Source: Methanobrevibacter sp.
Lineage (GTDB): Archaea > Methanobacteriota > Methanobacteria > Methanobacteriales > Methanobacteriaceae
DNA length: 64,000 nt
Direction of reading: 5' to 3'
NCBI GenBank assembly: GCA_022775905.1
Contig: JALFJX010000025.1
Location: forward strand, 26,256-90,255
The position numbers and the translations under genes were made by a program. The notes beneath the pieces were generated by a model. It ran no database searches. It was not told the DNA's origin and worked only from the letters and a program-made list of their open reading frames with translations. The number at the start of each line of letters is the position of its first letter. Positions within the stretch are counted from its first letter, which is position 1. Of the stretch, positions 37,382 through 46,607 are shown piece by piece.

Positions 37382-38386
37382 CTAATAACCATTTAATTTT
37401 AATATTATATATAGTATGAAAATAATTAATAATAAAAGTAGGGAAGTTTTAGTTGAGAAAAATTTGCTTTTTCTGAATTCCTGGTCTTCAACATCTCCTT
37501 TTTTTAATATTCTTTCTTTTTCAAAGGAACATTTTTGGTATATTGATTCTATGTCCTTTGAAAGCCTTCCATGTTCATTTAACATGTTAATTGTTTTATT
37601 CAGGTATTTTATGGCTTCACGGTCATTTCCAAGATTGACACAACAGAATGCAGACTTGTAATTGAAATTTGTAATTAACTCTAGATTGTCCTCGATTTTG
37701 CTTTCATAATTTAAGCAATTTTTGTATTCATTTAATGCATCTTTGTATCTTCCAAGGTCAAATAATGCATCACCTTTTGCATTAAATCCGACTAGTGTAT
37801 CTTCTTCTCGTAATGATTTGGTTAAATACATAAGTGCTTCTTCATTTTTACCATTCTTTTGAAGCATTTGTCCTTTGTATAAATCTGACTTTTGGTTTGA
37901 TCCAAATTGATTTTCATAATTGTTGAGAAGTCTCAAGGAATCTTCATATCTTTTTGCCTGCATTAAAAGTTCAATTTTGGCTAGTAATAATTCTTTTTTT
38001 GAAATGCGGGGTGTTTCAATTTTTGAATAATTGGAATAGTTCTTGTATGCATTATCCATATAATTTAAGGCATCATCGATTTTACCTTTATTAAATCTGG
38101 ACATTGCCTTATCGCACAATGCATTGATTGATTTTGGTTGATTCTCTAAATATTTGTCAAAATACTTTTCACCATAATCACCATTGTCATGTGTTTCATC
38201 ATAATACTGGTAGTACAATCCTTTTTCTTCTAGAGCTGAAATATGATTTTCATCAATCAATAAATTTAAAATGGTTAAATAAGTTTCAACGTTATCTTTT
38301 GAATGGTTCCTGCGTGCTAATCTAAGGGCTTCTGAGTAATTTTTTTCATTAATATATTTTTTTGCTTGACTAATGTCCTTATTCAT
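37382..38386 (-). CDS. Tetratricopeptide repeat protein with C-terminal membrane anchor
   Basis: A 334-residue helical protein with several TPR units, for example NALCDKAMSRFNKGKIDDAL, VGFNAKGDALFDLGRYKDAL and SAFCCVNLGNDREAIKYLN. The C-terminus is a single hydrophobic helix (LLLLLIIFILYIILKL, about 312-327) with only a few residues after it, indicating a tail-anchored protein facing the cytoplasm. First gene of the four-gene minus-strand group 38386-34932. It probably scaffolds protein contacts. Confidence 0.85.
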   Translation of the reverse strand: MNKDISQAKKYINEKNYSEALRLARRNHSKDNVETYLTILNLLIDENHISALEEKGLYYQYYDETHDNGDYGEKYFDKYLENQPKSINALCDKAMSRFNKGKIDDALNYMDNAYKNYSNYSKIETPRISKKELLLAKIELLMQAKRYEDSLRLLNNYENQFGSNQKSDLYKGQMLQKNGKNEEALMYLTKSLREEDTLVGFNAKGDALFDLGRYKDALNEYKNCLNYESKIEDNLELITNFNYKSAFCCVNLGNDREAIKYLNKTINMLNEHGRLSKDIESIYQKCSFEKERILKKGDVEDQEFRKSKFFSTKTSLLLLLIIFILYIILKLNGY

Positions 38387-38503
38387 GGTATCAACTTATT
38401 TTTTTATTTTTGTCATGGCAAATATTCTTAATATTTATATATCTTCAAATAGATAAATAATCATACTTATTTTTATATTAATTAATTAAATTGTGATGAT
38501 TAA

Positions 38504-40174
38504 ATGAATGATTTAGAAAAAATTGTTTTTAAACATGCTTTATTAAATGCAGCTAAACATAAGGGAAGTGCAAACCCTGGTGCTGTTATGGGTTCAATCA
38601 TGTCCAATGAACCTGAACTTAGAAGTAAAGCAAAAGAAATTGGTCCGATATCTGGTAAGATTGTAGCTCAAGTAAATGCAATGTCTCCGGAAGAACAAGT
38701 TAGTGAAATGGAAAAATTAGGTGTAGAAGTTCAAGAGAAAAAACCAAAAGCAAAAGAAGTAGGACTTCAAGAACTTCCTGGAACTCATGAAAATATTGTA
38801 TTGCGTTTCGCTCCAAATCCAAGTGGTCCATTACACATTGGACACTCAAGAGCAGCAGTTCCAAATGCAGAATATGTGAAAAGACACAATGGTAAATTAA
38901 TCTTGAGAATCGAGGATACTGACCCAAAAAGAGTATTCGAACCTGCTTATGAGATGATTCCTGAAGATTTAGCATGGCTTGGAATTGAACCTGATGAAAT
39001 TATTTACCAATCAGACAGATTTGAAATTTATTATGATTATGCTCGCCAATTAATAGAAAAAGGTGCAGCTTACATGTGTACCTGTGACGGTGCAGACTTC
39101 AAAGAACTCAAGGACAATTGTAAAGCTTGCCCATGTCGTGATAATAGTGTGGAAGAAAACCTTGCATTATGGGAAAAATTTGATACTATGGAAGCTGGTG
39201 AAGCAGTGCTCAGAATAAAAACTGATATTGCTCACAAAAATCCAGCTATTCGTGACTGGGTTGCAATGAGATTGGTTGATGAAGAGCATCCTCGTATGGG
39301 TACTAAATACAGAATATATCCAATGATGAACTTCTCTGTTTCTGTAGATGATCATTTAATGGGTATGACTCATGTTTTAAGAGGTAAAGACCACTTAGCA
39401 AACAGCGAAAAACAAAAATATCTCTATGGCCATATGGGATGGGATTTACCGGAATTCATCCATTATGGAAGACTCAAAATGGAAGATATTGCTTTAAGTA
39501 CCTCAAAAGCAATGGCTGGAATTGAAGATGGAACCTACAGCGGATGGGATGACCCTAGACTTGGAACATTAAGAGCTATTGCAAGAAGAGGAATTGATCC
39601 AAGAACAATCTACAATTTAATCACTGAAATTGGTGTTAAAATGGCAGATTCTGCAATCAGTTGGAAAAAAATTTATGGATTAAACCGTAACTTTGTAGAG
39701 CCAATTGCAAACAGATATTTCTTCTGTGAAGATCCTGTAGAAATCACTGTTGACGGTTATGAAGACGGTGAAGTCTCAATTGAAAGACCATTACATGCAG
39801 ACCATATGGACAGGGGAAATAGAATATTGCCGTTTGCAGGCAATGCATACCTTGCAAAAGCAGATTATGTTGATGGACTTTTCAGATTAATGGATGCAGT
39901 CAATGTTGACATTGATGGTGATAATGTAACTTATCATTCAACTTCATTTGAAGATGCAAGAGAAGCAAAAGCTAGAATTATTCAATGGGTTCCAACTACT
40001 GACAATGTAAATGTTACAATTGTTATGGATGATGCATCAACCAAAACAGGTCTTGGTGAGGGTGCACTCTCTGATTTGAAAGTTGGAGATATTGTTCAAT
40101 TTGAAAGAGTAGGTTTTGCTCGTTTAGATGAAATTAAAGATGATGAGTTAATCTTCTACTATGCGCATAAATAG
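38504..40174 (+). CDS. gltX: Glutamate-tRNA ligase (archaeal non-discriminating-type GluRS)
   Basis: Archaeal glutamyl-tRNA synthetase, probably charging both tRNA-Glu and tRNA-Gln. The 556 residues include the HIGH motif region FAPNPSGPLHIGHSRAA near residues 103-119, a four-cysteine zinc-like region (CTCDG and CKACPC, about 193-213), and a KMSKS-like motif ALSTSKAMAG near 328-337. The N-terminal extension of about 100 residues is typical for archaea. It overlaps nothing real but is followed seven bases later by a small unknown gene. Confidence 0.95.
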   Translation: MNDLEKIVFKHALLNAAKHKGSANPGAVMGSIMSNEPELRSKAKEIGPISGKIVAQVNAMSPEEQVSEMEKLGVEVQEKKPKAKEVGLQELPGTHENIVLRFAPNPSGPLHIGHSRAAVPNAEYVKRHNGKLILRIEDTDPKRVFEPAYEMIPEDLAWLGIEPDEIIYQSDRFEIYYDYARQLIEKGAAYMCTCDGADFKELKDNCKACPCRDNSVEENLALWEKFDTMEAGEAVLRIKTDIAHKNPAIRDWVAMRLVDEEHPRMGTKYRIYPMMNFSVSVDDHLMGMTHVLRGKDHLANSEKQKYLYGHMGWDLPEFIHYGRLKMEDIALSTSKAMAGIEDGTYSGWDDPRLGTLRAIARRGIDPRTIYNLITEIGVKMADSAISWKKIYGLNRNFVEPIANRYFFCEDPVEITVDGYEDGEVSIERPLHADHMDRGNRILPFAGNAYLAKADYVDGLFRLMDAVNVDIDGDNVTYHSTSFEDAREAKARIIQWVPTTDNVNVTIVMDDASTKTGLGEGALSDLKVGDIVQFERVGFARLDEIKDDELIFYYAHK

Positions 40175-40181
40175 GGATAAT

Positions 40182-40643
40182 ATGACTTTATTTAACAATG
40201 GTTACTCAACTCTTTTAATGCCTGAAAATTTTGACCCGGTTACTACTAAAGATGAATTTAATGATTTATATTTGGTAAATACCAAACTGCCTATGTCAAT
40301 TAAATTTTCAACAACACCTACTTTAGTTGGGCTTCCAGCCATAAAAGAAGACATTGAAAAGAACATTAACAACAATCCTAGAATTAATTTAGTATTATCA
40401 GATTTTGTCCCAATAAATGATGATATATATTATTTGATTATTTCTTCATTTTCTGATGGTGAAAAAGAGTTAAGGCGTAACGAGTTCTTATATGTTGAAG
40501 ATAATAATCTGTACATATTTGAATTTACTTATCCTTATGCTGATAGGGAACTGGATGATTTCTATTTAAATATCATACGTTCTTTTAAAATTAGTATGCC
40601 AAAATATATTGTTGAAGATGGCAGTTATAGATTAAATGAATAA
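40182..40643 (+). CDS. Hypothetical protein of about 153 residues, downstream of gltX
   Basis: I do not recognise a family with certainty. The start at 40182 (MTLFNNGYSTLLMPENFD) is preferred: AGGGA lies six bases upstream and this avoids overlap with gltX; an in-frame ATG at 40161 would overlap gltX. The product looks like a compact alpha/beta protein without membrane segments, with KFSTTPTLVGLP and a C-terminal NIIRSFKISMP. Its position after gltX may simply reflect co-transcription. It ends in a stem-loop overlapping the stop codon. Confidence 0.7.
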   Translation: MTLFNNGYSTLLMPENFDPVTTKDEFNDLYLVNTKLPMSIKFSTTPTLVGLPAIKEDIEKNINNNPRINLVLSDFVPINDDIYYLIISSFSDGEKELRRNEFLYVEDNNLYIFEFTYPYADRELDDFYLNIIRSFKISMPKYIVEDGSYRLNE

Positions 40644-40669
40644 ATTCATTTAGTCTTCAAACTTTTTTT
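40633..40669 (+). terminator. Intrinsic-type terminator between convergent genes
   Basis: TAAATGAA at 40633-40640 pairs perfectly with TTCATTTA at 40645-40652 around TAAA, which is the stop codon plus one base. A T7 run follows near 40663. It separates the plus-strand gene from the convergent histidine kinase gene. Confidence 0.5.
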
Positions 40670-42098
40670 ATTTAATATCCATGTGTTGTTTTATTTTATT
40701 TTCGAAAGTAATTGCTCTTTTTACTCCACTTTCTGTGTTTATAGTCATTTCACCATCAATCTGTGAAACTAAAACTTCAATAATCATTGATCCCATGCCA
40801 GTATTTGATTTTAAATCTTTTTTACTGCAGCCAATTCCGTTATCTGTGAGGGTTAAAACGCAATTGCTGTTTTTTTCTTTTAAGTTAATTGAAATGACGC
40901 CTCCTTGATTTGGAAATGCGTATTTATATGAATTAATAATGGACTCATTTATTATTAATCCTATTGGGGATATAATGTCTATGTCTATATTAATATCATC
41001 AATATCCAAATTAAAAGTGATATCATCACGATTTGCTGTCTTGAGGATATTTGAAGTTAATTCTTCAATGTACTTTTTAGCATTCACTTCTCCAAAGTCT
41101 AATGTTTCATATAAATTGGAATGAACTAATGTCATAGTCATAATACGATTTTGAATGCTTGTTAGAATTTTTTTAGCATCTTCGTTTGATGATTTACGTT
41201 TTTCAATATTTATAAAGCTGGATAAAACGGTTAAGTTATTCTTCACCCTGTGGTGAACTTCAGCGAGCAATACTTCATTATTCATATATGCTTCTTCAAG
41301 TTTTCTTTTATTTTTTATGTCTTCTTCGTTGATGTGGTTATTATAATATGTTATAAATGCCCATACAATTGCTAAAAATATACTGAATGCGATAATTTCA
41401 ACATTGCTTCTTGAAATAGAATCAGATAATAATGGAGAAGATTCTATTAGGACTCTGATAATTGTAAAGACAAAGGAAGCACTGATAATAATGACTGCTA
41501 ATCTTCTTGTGGATTTACCGATAACTGATTTTGAGTTCAATACTTTGGAGTAACCTTCATCTGGATAAATGAATATAAACATAAGAGACCATGCAATATA
41601 ATAAACTACGTAATATAATCCGGTATATGCATCTCCTATACGGATATTGTAAATAGCCATCATAAGACCAAATACATAACTACCTAAACATAATACATCA
41701 ACTAGTTTAAAATATTTTTTATAAATTACACATAAACAAACAATGCAATATGTGACTAAGTCTAAATAAACATCCCATTTATGTAGCATGTCATTTGTTG
41801 AATAGTAAGATTTTCCAAATGAAGTATAATTGGATATAATACCAATGATGAAGTATGTTATTACAGCTATTGTAAAGAAATATCTCCAGTTTTTATTCTC
41901 CAGTTTATTAAAATAAATTGAAATTATGAGAATAATTGGTATGAATACATCTCCGAAAAAGAAGAAAAATAATGGTTTATAAAAATCAACATTAATGCAA
42001 TCGTTAGCTGAATCCCCTATTTGGATTATTAAGATTAAAATTGCTATTATTAAACTTATTTCTCTAAGCCCTATCTTTTTTGTTATATTGAATTCCAT
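40668..42098 (-). CDS. Membrane histidine kinase (HisKA_2 type)
   Basis: Sensor kinase of 476 residues. The N-terminal half (about 10-250) contains seven or eight hydrophobic segments forming an integral membrane sensor. The dimerisation/phosphorylation motif EVHHRVKNNLTVLSSF (about 280-295) is of the HisKA_2/HWE-related class, with His in HHRVKNN. The ATP-binding part shows the N-box LIINESIINSYKYAF and G-box DNGIGCSKKD plus GMGSMIIE. No response regulator is adjacent; the lone receiver protein at 49241-49648 and the receiver-glycosyltransferase fusion are candidates as partners. Confidence 0.88.
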   Translation of the reverse strand: MEFNITKKIGLREISLIIAILILIIQIGDSANDCINVDFYKPLFFFFFGDVFIPIILIISIYFNKLENKNWRYFFTIAVITYFIIGIISNYTSFGKSYYSTNDMLHKWDVYLDLVTYCIVCLCVIYKKYFKLVDVLCLGSYVFGLMMAIYNIRIGDAYTGLYYVVYYIAWSLMFIFIYPDEGYSKVLNSKSVIGKSTRRLAVIIISASFVFTIIRVLIESSPLLSDSISRSNVEIIAFSIFLAIVWAFITYYNNHINEEDIKNKRKLEEAYMNNEVLLAEVHHRVKNNLTVLSSFINIEKRKSSNEDAKKILTSIQNRIMTMTLVHSNLYETLDFGEVNAKKYIEELTSNILKTANRDDITFNLDIDDINIDIDIISPIGLIINESIINSYKYAFPNQGGVISINLKEKNSNCVLTLTDNGIGCSKKDLKSNTGMGSMIIEVLVSQIDGEMTINTESGVKRAITFENKIKQHMDIK

Positions 42099-42269
42099 TA
42101 TTTTTCACACAAATTTGATTATTAAAATGTCATGTTTAATCATGCTATTTTTAGTTTTATATAAACTAGTATATATAATTAAAAATCATTTTGTTTAACT
42201 GGATTGTGTGTTAAATAATTCTTAAAGGAATAACTATAAAAATAGAAGAATATTATGCAAGTAATGAAT

Positions 42270-42309
42270 AAAAAAAGAATTTGTAAAAAGATATTTAATA
42301 TATCTTTTT
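42270..42309 (-). terminator. Strong intrinsic-type terminator of the acidic membrane protein gene (minus strand)
   Basis: On the plus strand, AAAAAGATAT at 42285-42294 pairs perfectly with ATATCTTTTT at 42300-42309 around TTAAT. On the minus strand the hairpin overlaps the stop codon and is followed by a T7 run (A-run at 42270-42276 on the plus strand). Confidence 0.6.
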
Positions 42310-43758
42310 AACATCAGTTGGTTTGATTACAATATTTTGACGTCTGTACTTAACAGAAATGTCATCACCATTAATAGCATAAACTTGGCTGGAATAAGTT
42401 TCATCTAAGTGATTGAATATTATTTCATCTCCTTTTTTAAGTACAACTTCATTATTGTTTAATTTTATTTTGATATTGTCTCTTGAAGGTTTGCTTTTAA
42501 TAGCTGAAGTTGGTTTTGCAATTTCAGGTTTTGGAGCATCTCTGATTACTTCAAACGCTTTACCAGTATTTCTTTGTCCGAATGGTTTGTCATTACTGAA
42601 TGCAGGTTCAATATCTTCAATTGGATCTTGATAGTCAACATGTGTTTCATTTATGATAGGTTCAAAGTCATCATATTCCCTTACATTTCTGATGTATGTT
42701 TCGTTTTGACGAGTATCCTCTTCGATGTATTCTTCTTCAGGTTCTTGATTTAATCTTTCTTTAACATCTTGGAATATTTTGGAACCGGTAATTTTCTTGG
42801 TGAATTTATCTAAATCTTTTCTATAGTCCAAATCCATGGTATCTTCTTCAACGGAAGATTCAATGTCTTTAAGTTTTGTTTCCCCTACTTTATTTGGGGT
42901 TTTAAGTGTTGGTTCTTTGATTTCTTCATTAGGGAGGTCTAATTCATCATTGTCAGCATTTAATAGTACGTCAGTAATGTTTTCCTCTGCGGAAATACTT
43001 TCGATTTCTTCTTCTTTTTCTTCATTGGAAGCAGATGAAATAGCTTCTTCAATGGTTTTTTGTGATGTTGAAGGTGTTTCAATTTCTTTAGTAATTTCTT
43101 CACTTTTTTCTTCATCATTCAATAAGCTTTCGATTGTTTCAACTTCACTAACTACTTCTTCATCAACTGGTTCTTCAACATTTTCTTCTTGCTTTTTAGC
43201 AATACTTTCCTTAAGTTCAGTTAATTCAGTATCTTCAGTTGCTTGTTCTTTTTCTCTTTCATTGTCCTTTCTTTTGGACTCTTTAATTAATTCATCAATT
43301 GTGAATAAATCTTTTAATTCTGTTTTATCATCTTTATTTTGATTCATAATATCCATCTGGCTTTGTTTAATTGGTTCTTGAAATTTTTTAACTTGGTTTC
43401 CATAATCAATGAGCACTTGATTTTCGGATTCATATTCATAAGTTTTTACGTTGTTATTATTAACTTCCGGAACAATATAAACATCATAGTCTTTTGGAGC
43501 ATGTTGCTGGTTTCCGTATAATGATTTTGTATTTTGAGAATTTCGGGTTGATTTTTGAGATAAACTATTAGTAATGTTTTTCGAATTAATTTTTTCTTTT
43601 CCTTGAGACAATATTCCATTTAAATTATCCTTACTTGGAATTATTGATCCTTCTTCATGTTCGAGTTCATTACCTTTGTAGTGTAATTTAACTAATATAC
43701 ATGCAATTACACCTATTATTGCAATTGTTATCCAAATTAATATGGTTATTCCATTCAT
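42295..43758 (-). CDS. Membrane-anchored acidic disordered protein with C-terminal KOW/SH3-like segment
   Basis: Unrecognised protein of 487 residues. One N-terminal membrane helix (LIWITIAIIGVIACILV, about 7-23) is followed by a long low-complexity region (about 30-400) very rich in Glu, Asp, Ser and Asn, with no clear fold. The last 60 residues are well conserved-looking: IKIKLNNNEVVLKKGDEI and QVYAINGDDISVKYRRQ, a beta-rich pattern like KOW or SH3 domains that often bind nucleic acid or ribosomes. The layout suggests a tethered binding module on a flexible stalk. Topology (inside or outside) cannot be fixed. Confidence 0.75.
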   Translation of the reverse strand: MNGITILIWITIAIIGVIACILVKLHYKGNELEHEEGSIIPSKDNLNGILSQGKEKINSKNITNSLSQKSTRNSQNTKSLYGNQQHAPKDYDVYIVPEVNNNNVKTYEYESENQVLIDYGNQVKKFQEPIKQSQMDIMNQNKDDKTELKDLFTIDELIKESKRKDNEREKEQATEDTELTELKESIAKKQEENVEEPVDEEVVSEVETIESLLNDEEKSEEITKEIETPSTSQKTIEEAISSASNEEKEEEIESISAEENITDVLLNADNDELDLPNEEIKEPTLKTPNKVGETKLKDIESSVEEDTMDLDYRKDLDKFTKKITGSKIFQDVKERLNQEPEEEYIEEDTRQNETYIRNVREYDDFEPIINETHVDYQDPIEDIEPAFSNDKPFGQRNTGKAFEVIRDAPKPEIAKPTSAIKSKPSRDNIKIKLNNNEVVLKKGDEIIFNHLDETYSSQVYAINGDDISVKYRRQNIVIKPTDVKKIY

Positions 43759-44078
43759 TTTTTCCCAACCCTAATTTTTGATTATATAATATATATGTAT
43801 AATTCATTAATTTAAATATTTTTATATTGCCTTAATTTTTCATATTTTTGTTCAATTTTAAAAGTAATTATTTTAATTTAGTGCATGAATGTCTATTGCA
43901 TGGTTTGAGGGTAGTTATTAAAAAAAATTCATTTTCATATAGATTGAAATAATTAATTTATTTTTATTATTTTTTTTTAAAAACTGCAACTTTTGCTCAA
44001 TATTTGTTTAAACAATTACTTTATATATGCTTAAAATAAAATATAAATTGGAATAATTAATTATTGTGAGGAGTACTC
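43759..44078. other. 320-base divergent promoter region before dapL
   Basis: AT-rich, no coding frame. It contains divergent promoters for the acidic membrane protein (TATAATATATAT near 43784) and dapL (44020-44027). TGCATG occurs twice 15-20 bases apart near 43882 and 43899, a possible binding site, but this is weak. Confidence 0.5.
44020..44027 (+). promoter_or_regulatory. TATA box for dapL
   Basis: TTTATATA, 52 bases before the start codon, preceded by an A-rich element (AAACAATTAC). Transcription would start about 25 bases downstream, leaving a leader of about 25-30 bases with the GAGGAGT ribosome binding site. Confidence 0.5.
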
Positions 44079-45308
44079 ATGGTTGTTAAAATTAATGAAA
44101 ACTATTTAAAACTAAAAAACAGCTACCTCTTTGTTGAAGTGGCTAGAAGAGAAGCAGAATTCGTAGAAAACAATCCTGATGCTGATGTTATTAAAATGGG
44201 TATAGGTGATGTTACAAAACCATTAACTCCAACTATTGTTAAAGCTTTTAAAGATGCTGTTGATGAAATGGGAAATGCTGATACTTTTATGGGTTATGGA
44301 CCAGAACAAGGTTATGAATTTTTAGCTAAAGCTATTGCAAAAGATTATGAGCAATATGGAGTAAACCTTGACACTTCAGAAATTTTCATTAGTGATGGTG
44401 CTAAATGTGACACTGGTAATATTCAAGAGATTTTTGGAATTGACAACAAAATTGCAGTAACTGATCCGGTTTACACTGTTTATGTGGATACAAATGTAAT
44501 GGCAGGAAGAACAGGTGAAATGGAAGATGGCATGTATGAAGGTTTAGTATACTTAAAATGTAATACTGAAAATGGTTTTGTTCCAGAATTACCATCTGAA
44601 CCTGTTGATATTATCTATTTATGTTATCCTAATAACCCGACCGGTACTACATTAACCAAAGATCAACTAAAAGTATTTGTTGATTATGCAAAAGAAAACA
44701 AATCTATTATTTTATTTGATGCAGCTTATCAAGCATTTATTAATGAAGATAATGTTCCTCATACTATCTATGAAATTGAAGGTGCAGAAGAAGTAGCTAT
44801 TGAATTTAGAAGTTTCTCAAAAACTGCAGGTTTCACAGGAACTCGTTGTGCATTTACAGTTGTTCCTAAACAATTGATGGCATATGATGAGGAAGCTAAT
44901 GAAGTAGAAGTCAACCCCTTATGGAACAGAAGACAAACTACTAAATTTAATGGTGTTTCCTATCCTGTACAAAAAGCAGCTGAAGCAATGTATACTGAAG
45001 AAGGTAAAAAAGAAATCAAAGAAATAATTGATTATTATATGGAAAATGCGAAAGTTATTCGCGATAGCTTAACTGATTTGGGATTAGAAGTTTATGGTGG
45101 AGTTAGTTCACCATACATCTGGGTTAAAGCTCCAAATGATATGGATTCCTGGGCATTCTTTGATTTATTATTAAATGAAGCTAATGTAGTTGGAACTCCA
45201 GGTTCTGGATTTGGTCCTAGTGGTGAAGGTTATTTAAGACTCACTGCGTTTAACACTTTAGAAAATACCAAAGAAGCAATGGATAGAATTTCAAAATTAG
45301 AATTTTAG
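44079..45308 (+). CDS. dapL: LL-diaminopimelate aminotransferase
   Basis: PLP-dependent aminotransferase that makes LL-diaminopimelate directly from tetrahydrodipicolinate, the lysine route used by many methanogens and plants. The 409 residues show [12 protein letters not shown] near residues 46-57, [11 protein letters not shown] near 186-196, the PLP Lys in [15 protein letters not shown] near 247-261 and [16 protein letters not shown] near 284-299. The start has GAGGAGT seven bases upstream. Three unrecognised genes follow with little or no gap. Confidence 0.94.
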   Translation: MVVKINENYLKLKNSYLFVEVARREAEFVENNPDADVIKMGIGDVTKPLTPTIVKAFKDAVDEMGNADTFMGYGPEQGYEFLAKAIAKDYEQYGVNLDTSEIFISDGAKCDTGNIQEIFGIDNKIAVTDPVYTVYVDTNVMAGRTGEMEDGMYEGLVYLKCNTENGFVPELPSEPVDIIYLCYPNNPTGTTLTKDQLKVFVDYAKENKSIILFDAAYQAFINEDNVPHTIYEIEGAEEVAIEFRSFSKTAGFTGTRCAFTVVPKQLMAYDEEANEVEVNPLWNRRQTTKFNGVSYPVQKAAEAMYTEEGKKEIKEIIDYYMENAKVIRDSLTDLGLEVYGGVSSPYIWVKAPNDMDSWAFFDLLLNEANVVGTPGSGFGPSGEGYLRLTAFNTLENTKEAMDRISKLEF

Positions 45309-45317
45309 GTGTTTGAT

Positions 45318-46010
45318 TTGAAGAAAATAGAAAAACCCGTAGAAATTGAAGATGGAGATTCATTTAAAATAATTTTATCAAAATATGGTGCATTAGCACT
45401 TGACAAACAAGAAAACTTATCTGAATTAATTGGTGAAACAATAGGAGATTTAGACTTAGAAAATGGATCTATTTCTTTTGATGATATTAAAATGCCTATT
45501 CAGGTTTTAGGTTTTTATTCACAAGATTTAAATCAATGGTCTTGGGCATGGGATTGTGAAGAAATATTTGGTGCTGAATTGATTTCATCTGCAGTTGAAA
45601 TTAAAGAAATTGGGGATAAATTCAATGTTCCTGAATTTAATTCTCCCTTAATTAAAACAGATTTTAATTTCTGCCATCCTATTGCAATGACTGCAACAGC
45701 AATCCTTGGATTTGATGCATATTATGCAGTTTCAGAAGAAGGATTGGATATTTTTGTAGCTATTAAATCAGATTTGATTAAAGAAAATAATGATGTTAAA
45801 AAATTCAGGGATACTTTTTACACTTTCCAAAAGAATTTCAATGTATTTCCTAAAATTGCTTTTGAATCATACACAAAACTTAAAGGATATGGTTTTAAAC
45901 CGCATGATGGTTTTTATTTAGCTAAAATTGGTGAATCCCGTGTAATGGCAGGATTTACTGAAAGAGGAAATATTACTCGTATTTTGATGTTTGGTGAAGA
46001 TGAACAGTGA
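45318..46010 (+). CDS. Hypothetical protein, DUF6882-like
   Basis: Unknown function. Product of about 230 residues with IQVLGFYSQDLNQWSWAWDC near the middle, reminiscent of the DUF6882 family (low-to-moderate certainty, from memory). The TTG at 45318 is preferred as start because AGGTG lies six bases upstream; GTG at 45309 lies inside that motif. No signal peptide or membrane helix. It follows dapL directly and overlaps the next gene by a few bases, so it is part of a four-gene run. Confidence 0.7.
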   Translation: MKKIEKPVEIEDGDSFKIILSKYGALALDKQENLSELIGETIGDLDLENGSISFDDIKMPIQVLGFYSQDLNQWSWAWDCEEIFGAELISSAVEIKEIGDKFNVPEFNSPLIKTDFNFCHPIAMTATAILGFDAYYAVSEEGLDIFVAIKSDLIKENNDVKKFRDTFYTFQKNFNVFPKIAFESYTKLKGYGFKPHDGFYLAKIGESRVMAGFTERGNITRILMFGEDEQ

Positions 46011-46599
46011 TACTATGAATCAGGATTTAGTCGATGAATTTGAATATATGAAGGATTTGCTCGCTAAATCTGGATTTTTTGATAGTGAAGAAATTTTAGA
46101 AATATTGGAAGATGAATTTATGGATGAGGACATTGACTTTTCTCAATGTTCCATTTCCTTAAATGAATTTTCTAATGAAAATTTCTTAAAATTGGAAAAT
46201 GCTTTTGCTCAATTGGCTAATGAAAGTATTGTTGCTATTCATAACTGTGGTTATGATATGAGTGAAGGTGTAAATGACGCATTTGAATTATATGTTCATT
46301 TGCGCAATAATAAATTCTCAGCTGAGGGTTTCTGTTTTTATACTTTTGAAGATATTGAAGAAGCTATTTATGAAGGTAAATTGAAAATAACCTTTGGTGA
46401 TTTTGAAAATAATGAAGAAAAAGCATTGGAAATCGGTAAACTGGTTTTTAAATATCTTGAAGAAGAAAATTTTACCATTAATTGGGATGAAACAATAAAT
46501 AATCAGATTGAAATTAATCCATTTGAATGGGACAAATCATATAATCCTGAAAAAGAATATGAAATGGAAGGAGCATATGATGTTTTTATTAAAAATTAG
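46000..46599 (+). CDS. Hypothetical acidic protein, DUF6891-like
   Basis: Unknown function, about 199 residues, very acidic. The segment NESIVAIHNCGYDMSEGVND resembles the DUF6891 family (moderate certainty). The start could be ATG 46000 (MNSDTMNQDL, with GGTGA three bases upstream, a tight spacing) or ATG 46015; both overlap or abut the end of the previous gene (stop 46008-46010). No transmembrane part. Together with its neighbours it may be a small conserved set of unknown role. Confidence 0.7.
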   Translation: MNSDTMNQDLVDEFEYMKDLLAKSGFFDSEEILEILEDEFMDEDIDFSQCSISLNEFSNENFLKLENAFAQLANESIVAIHNCGYDMSEGVNDAFELYVHLRNNKFSAEGFCFYTFEDIEEAIYEGKLKITFGDFENNEEKALEIGKLVFKYLEEENFTINWDETINNQIEINPFEWDKSYNPEKEYEMEGAYDVFIKN

Positions 46600-46607
46600 G
46601 TGTTAAA

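Noticed and set aside
38485..38503. C/D-box-like GTGATGA before gltX
   Set aside because: It contains the likely ribosome binding site and no D box or terminal stem is present at suitable distance.
42836..43342. Open Ser-rich frame on the plus strand opposite the acidic membrane protein
   Set aside because: It is the mirror image of a Glu/Asp-coding run (GAA/GAT read backwards gives TTC/ATC, Ser/Phe), has no ribosome binding site and no recognisable product.
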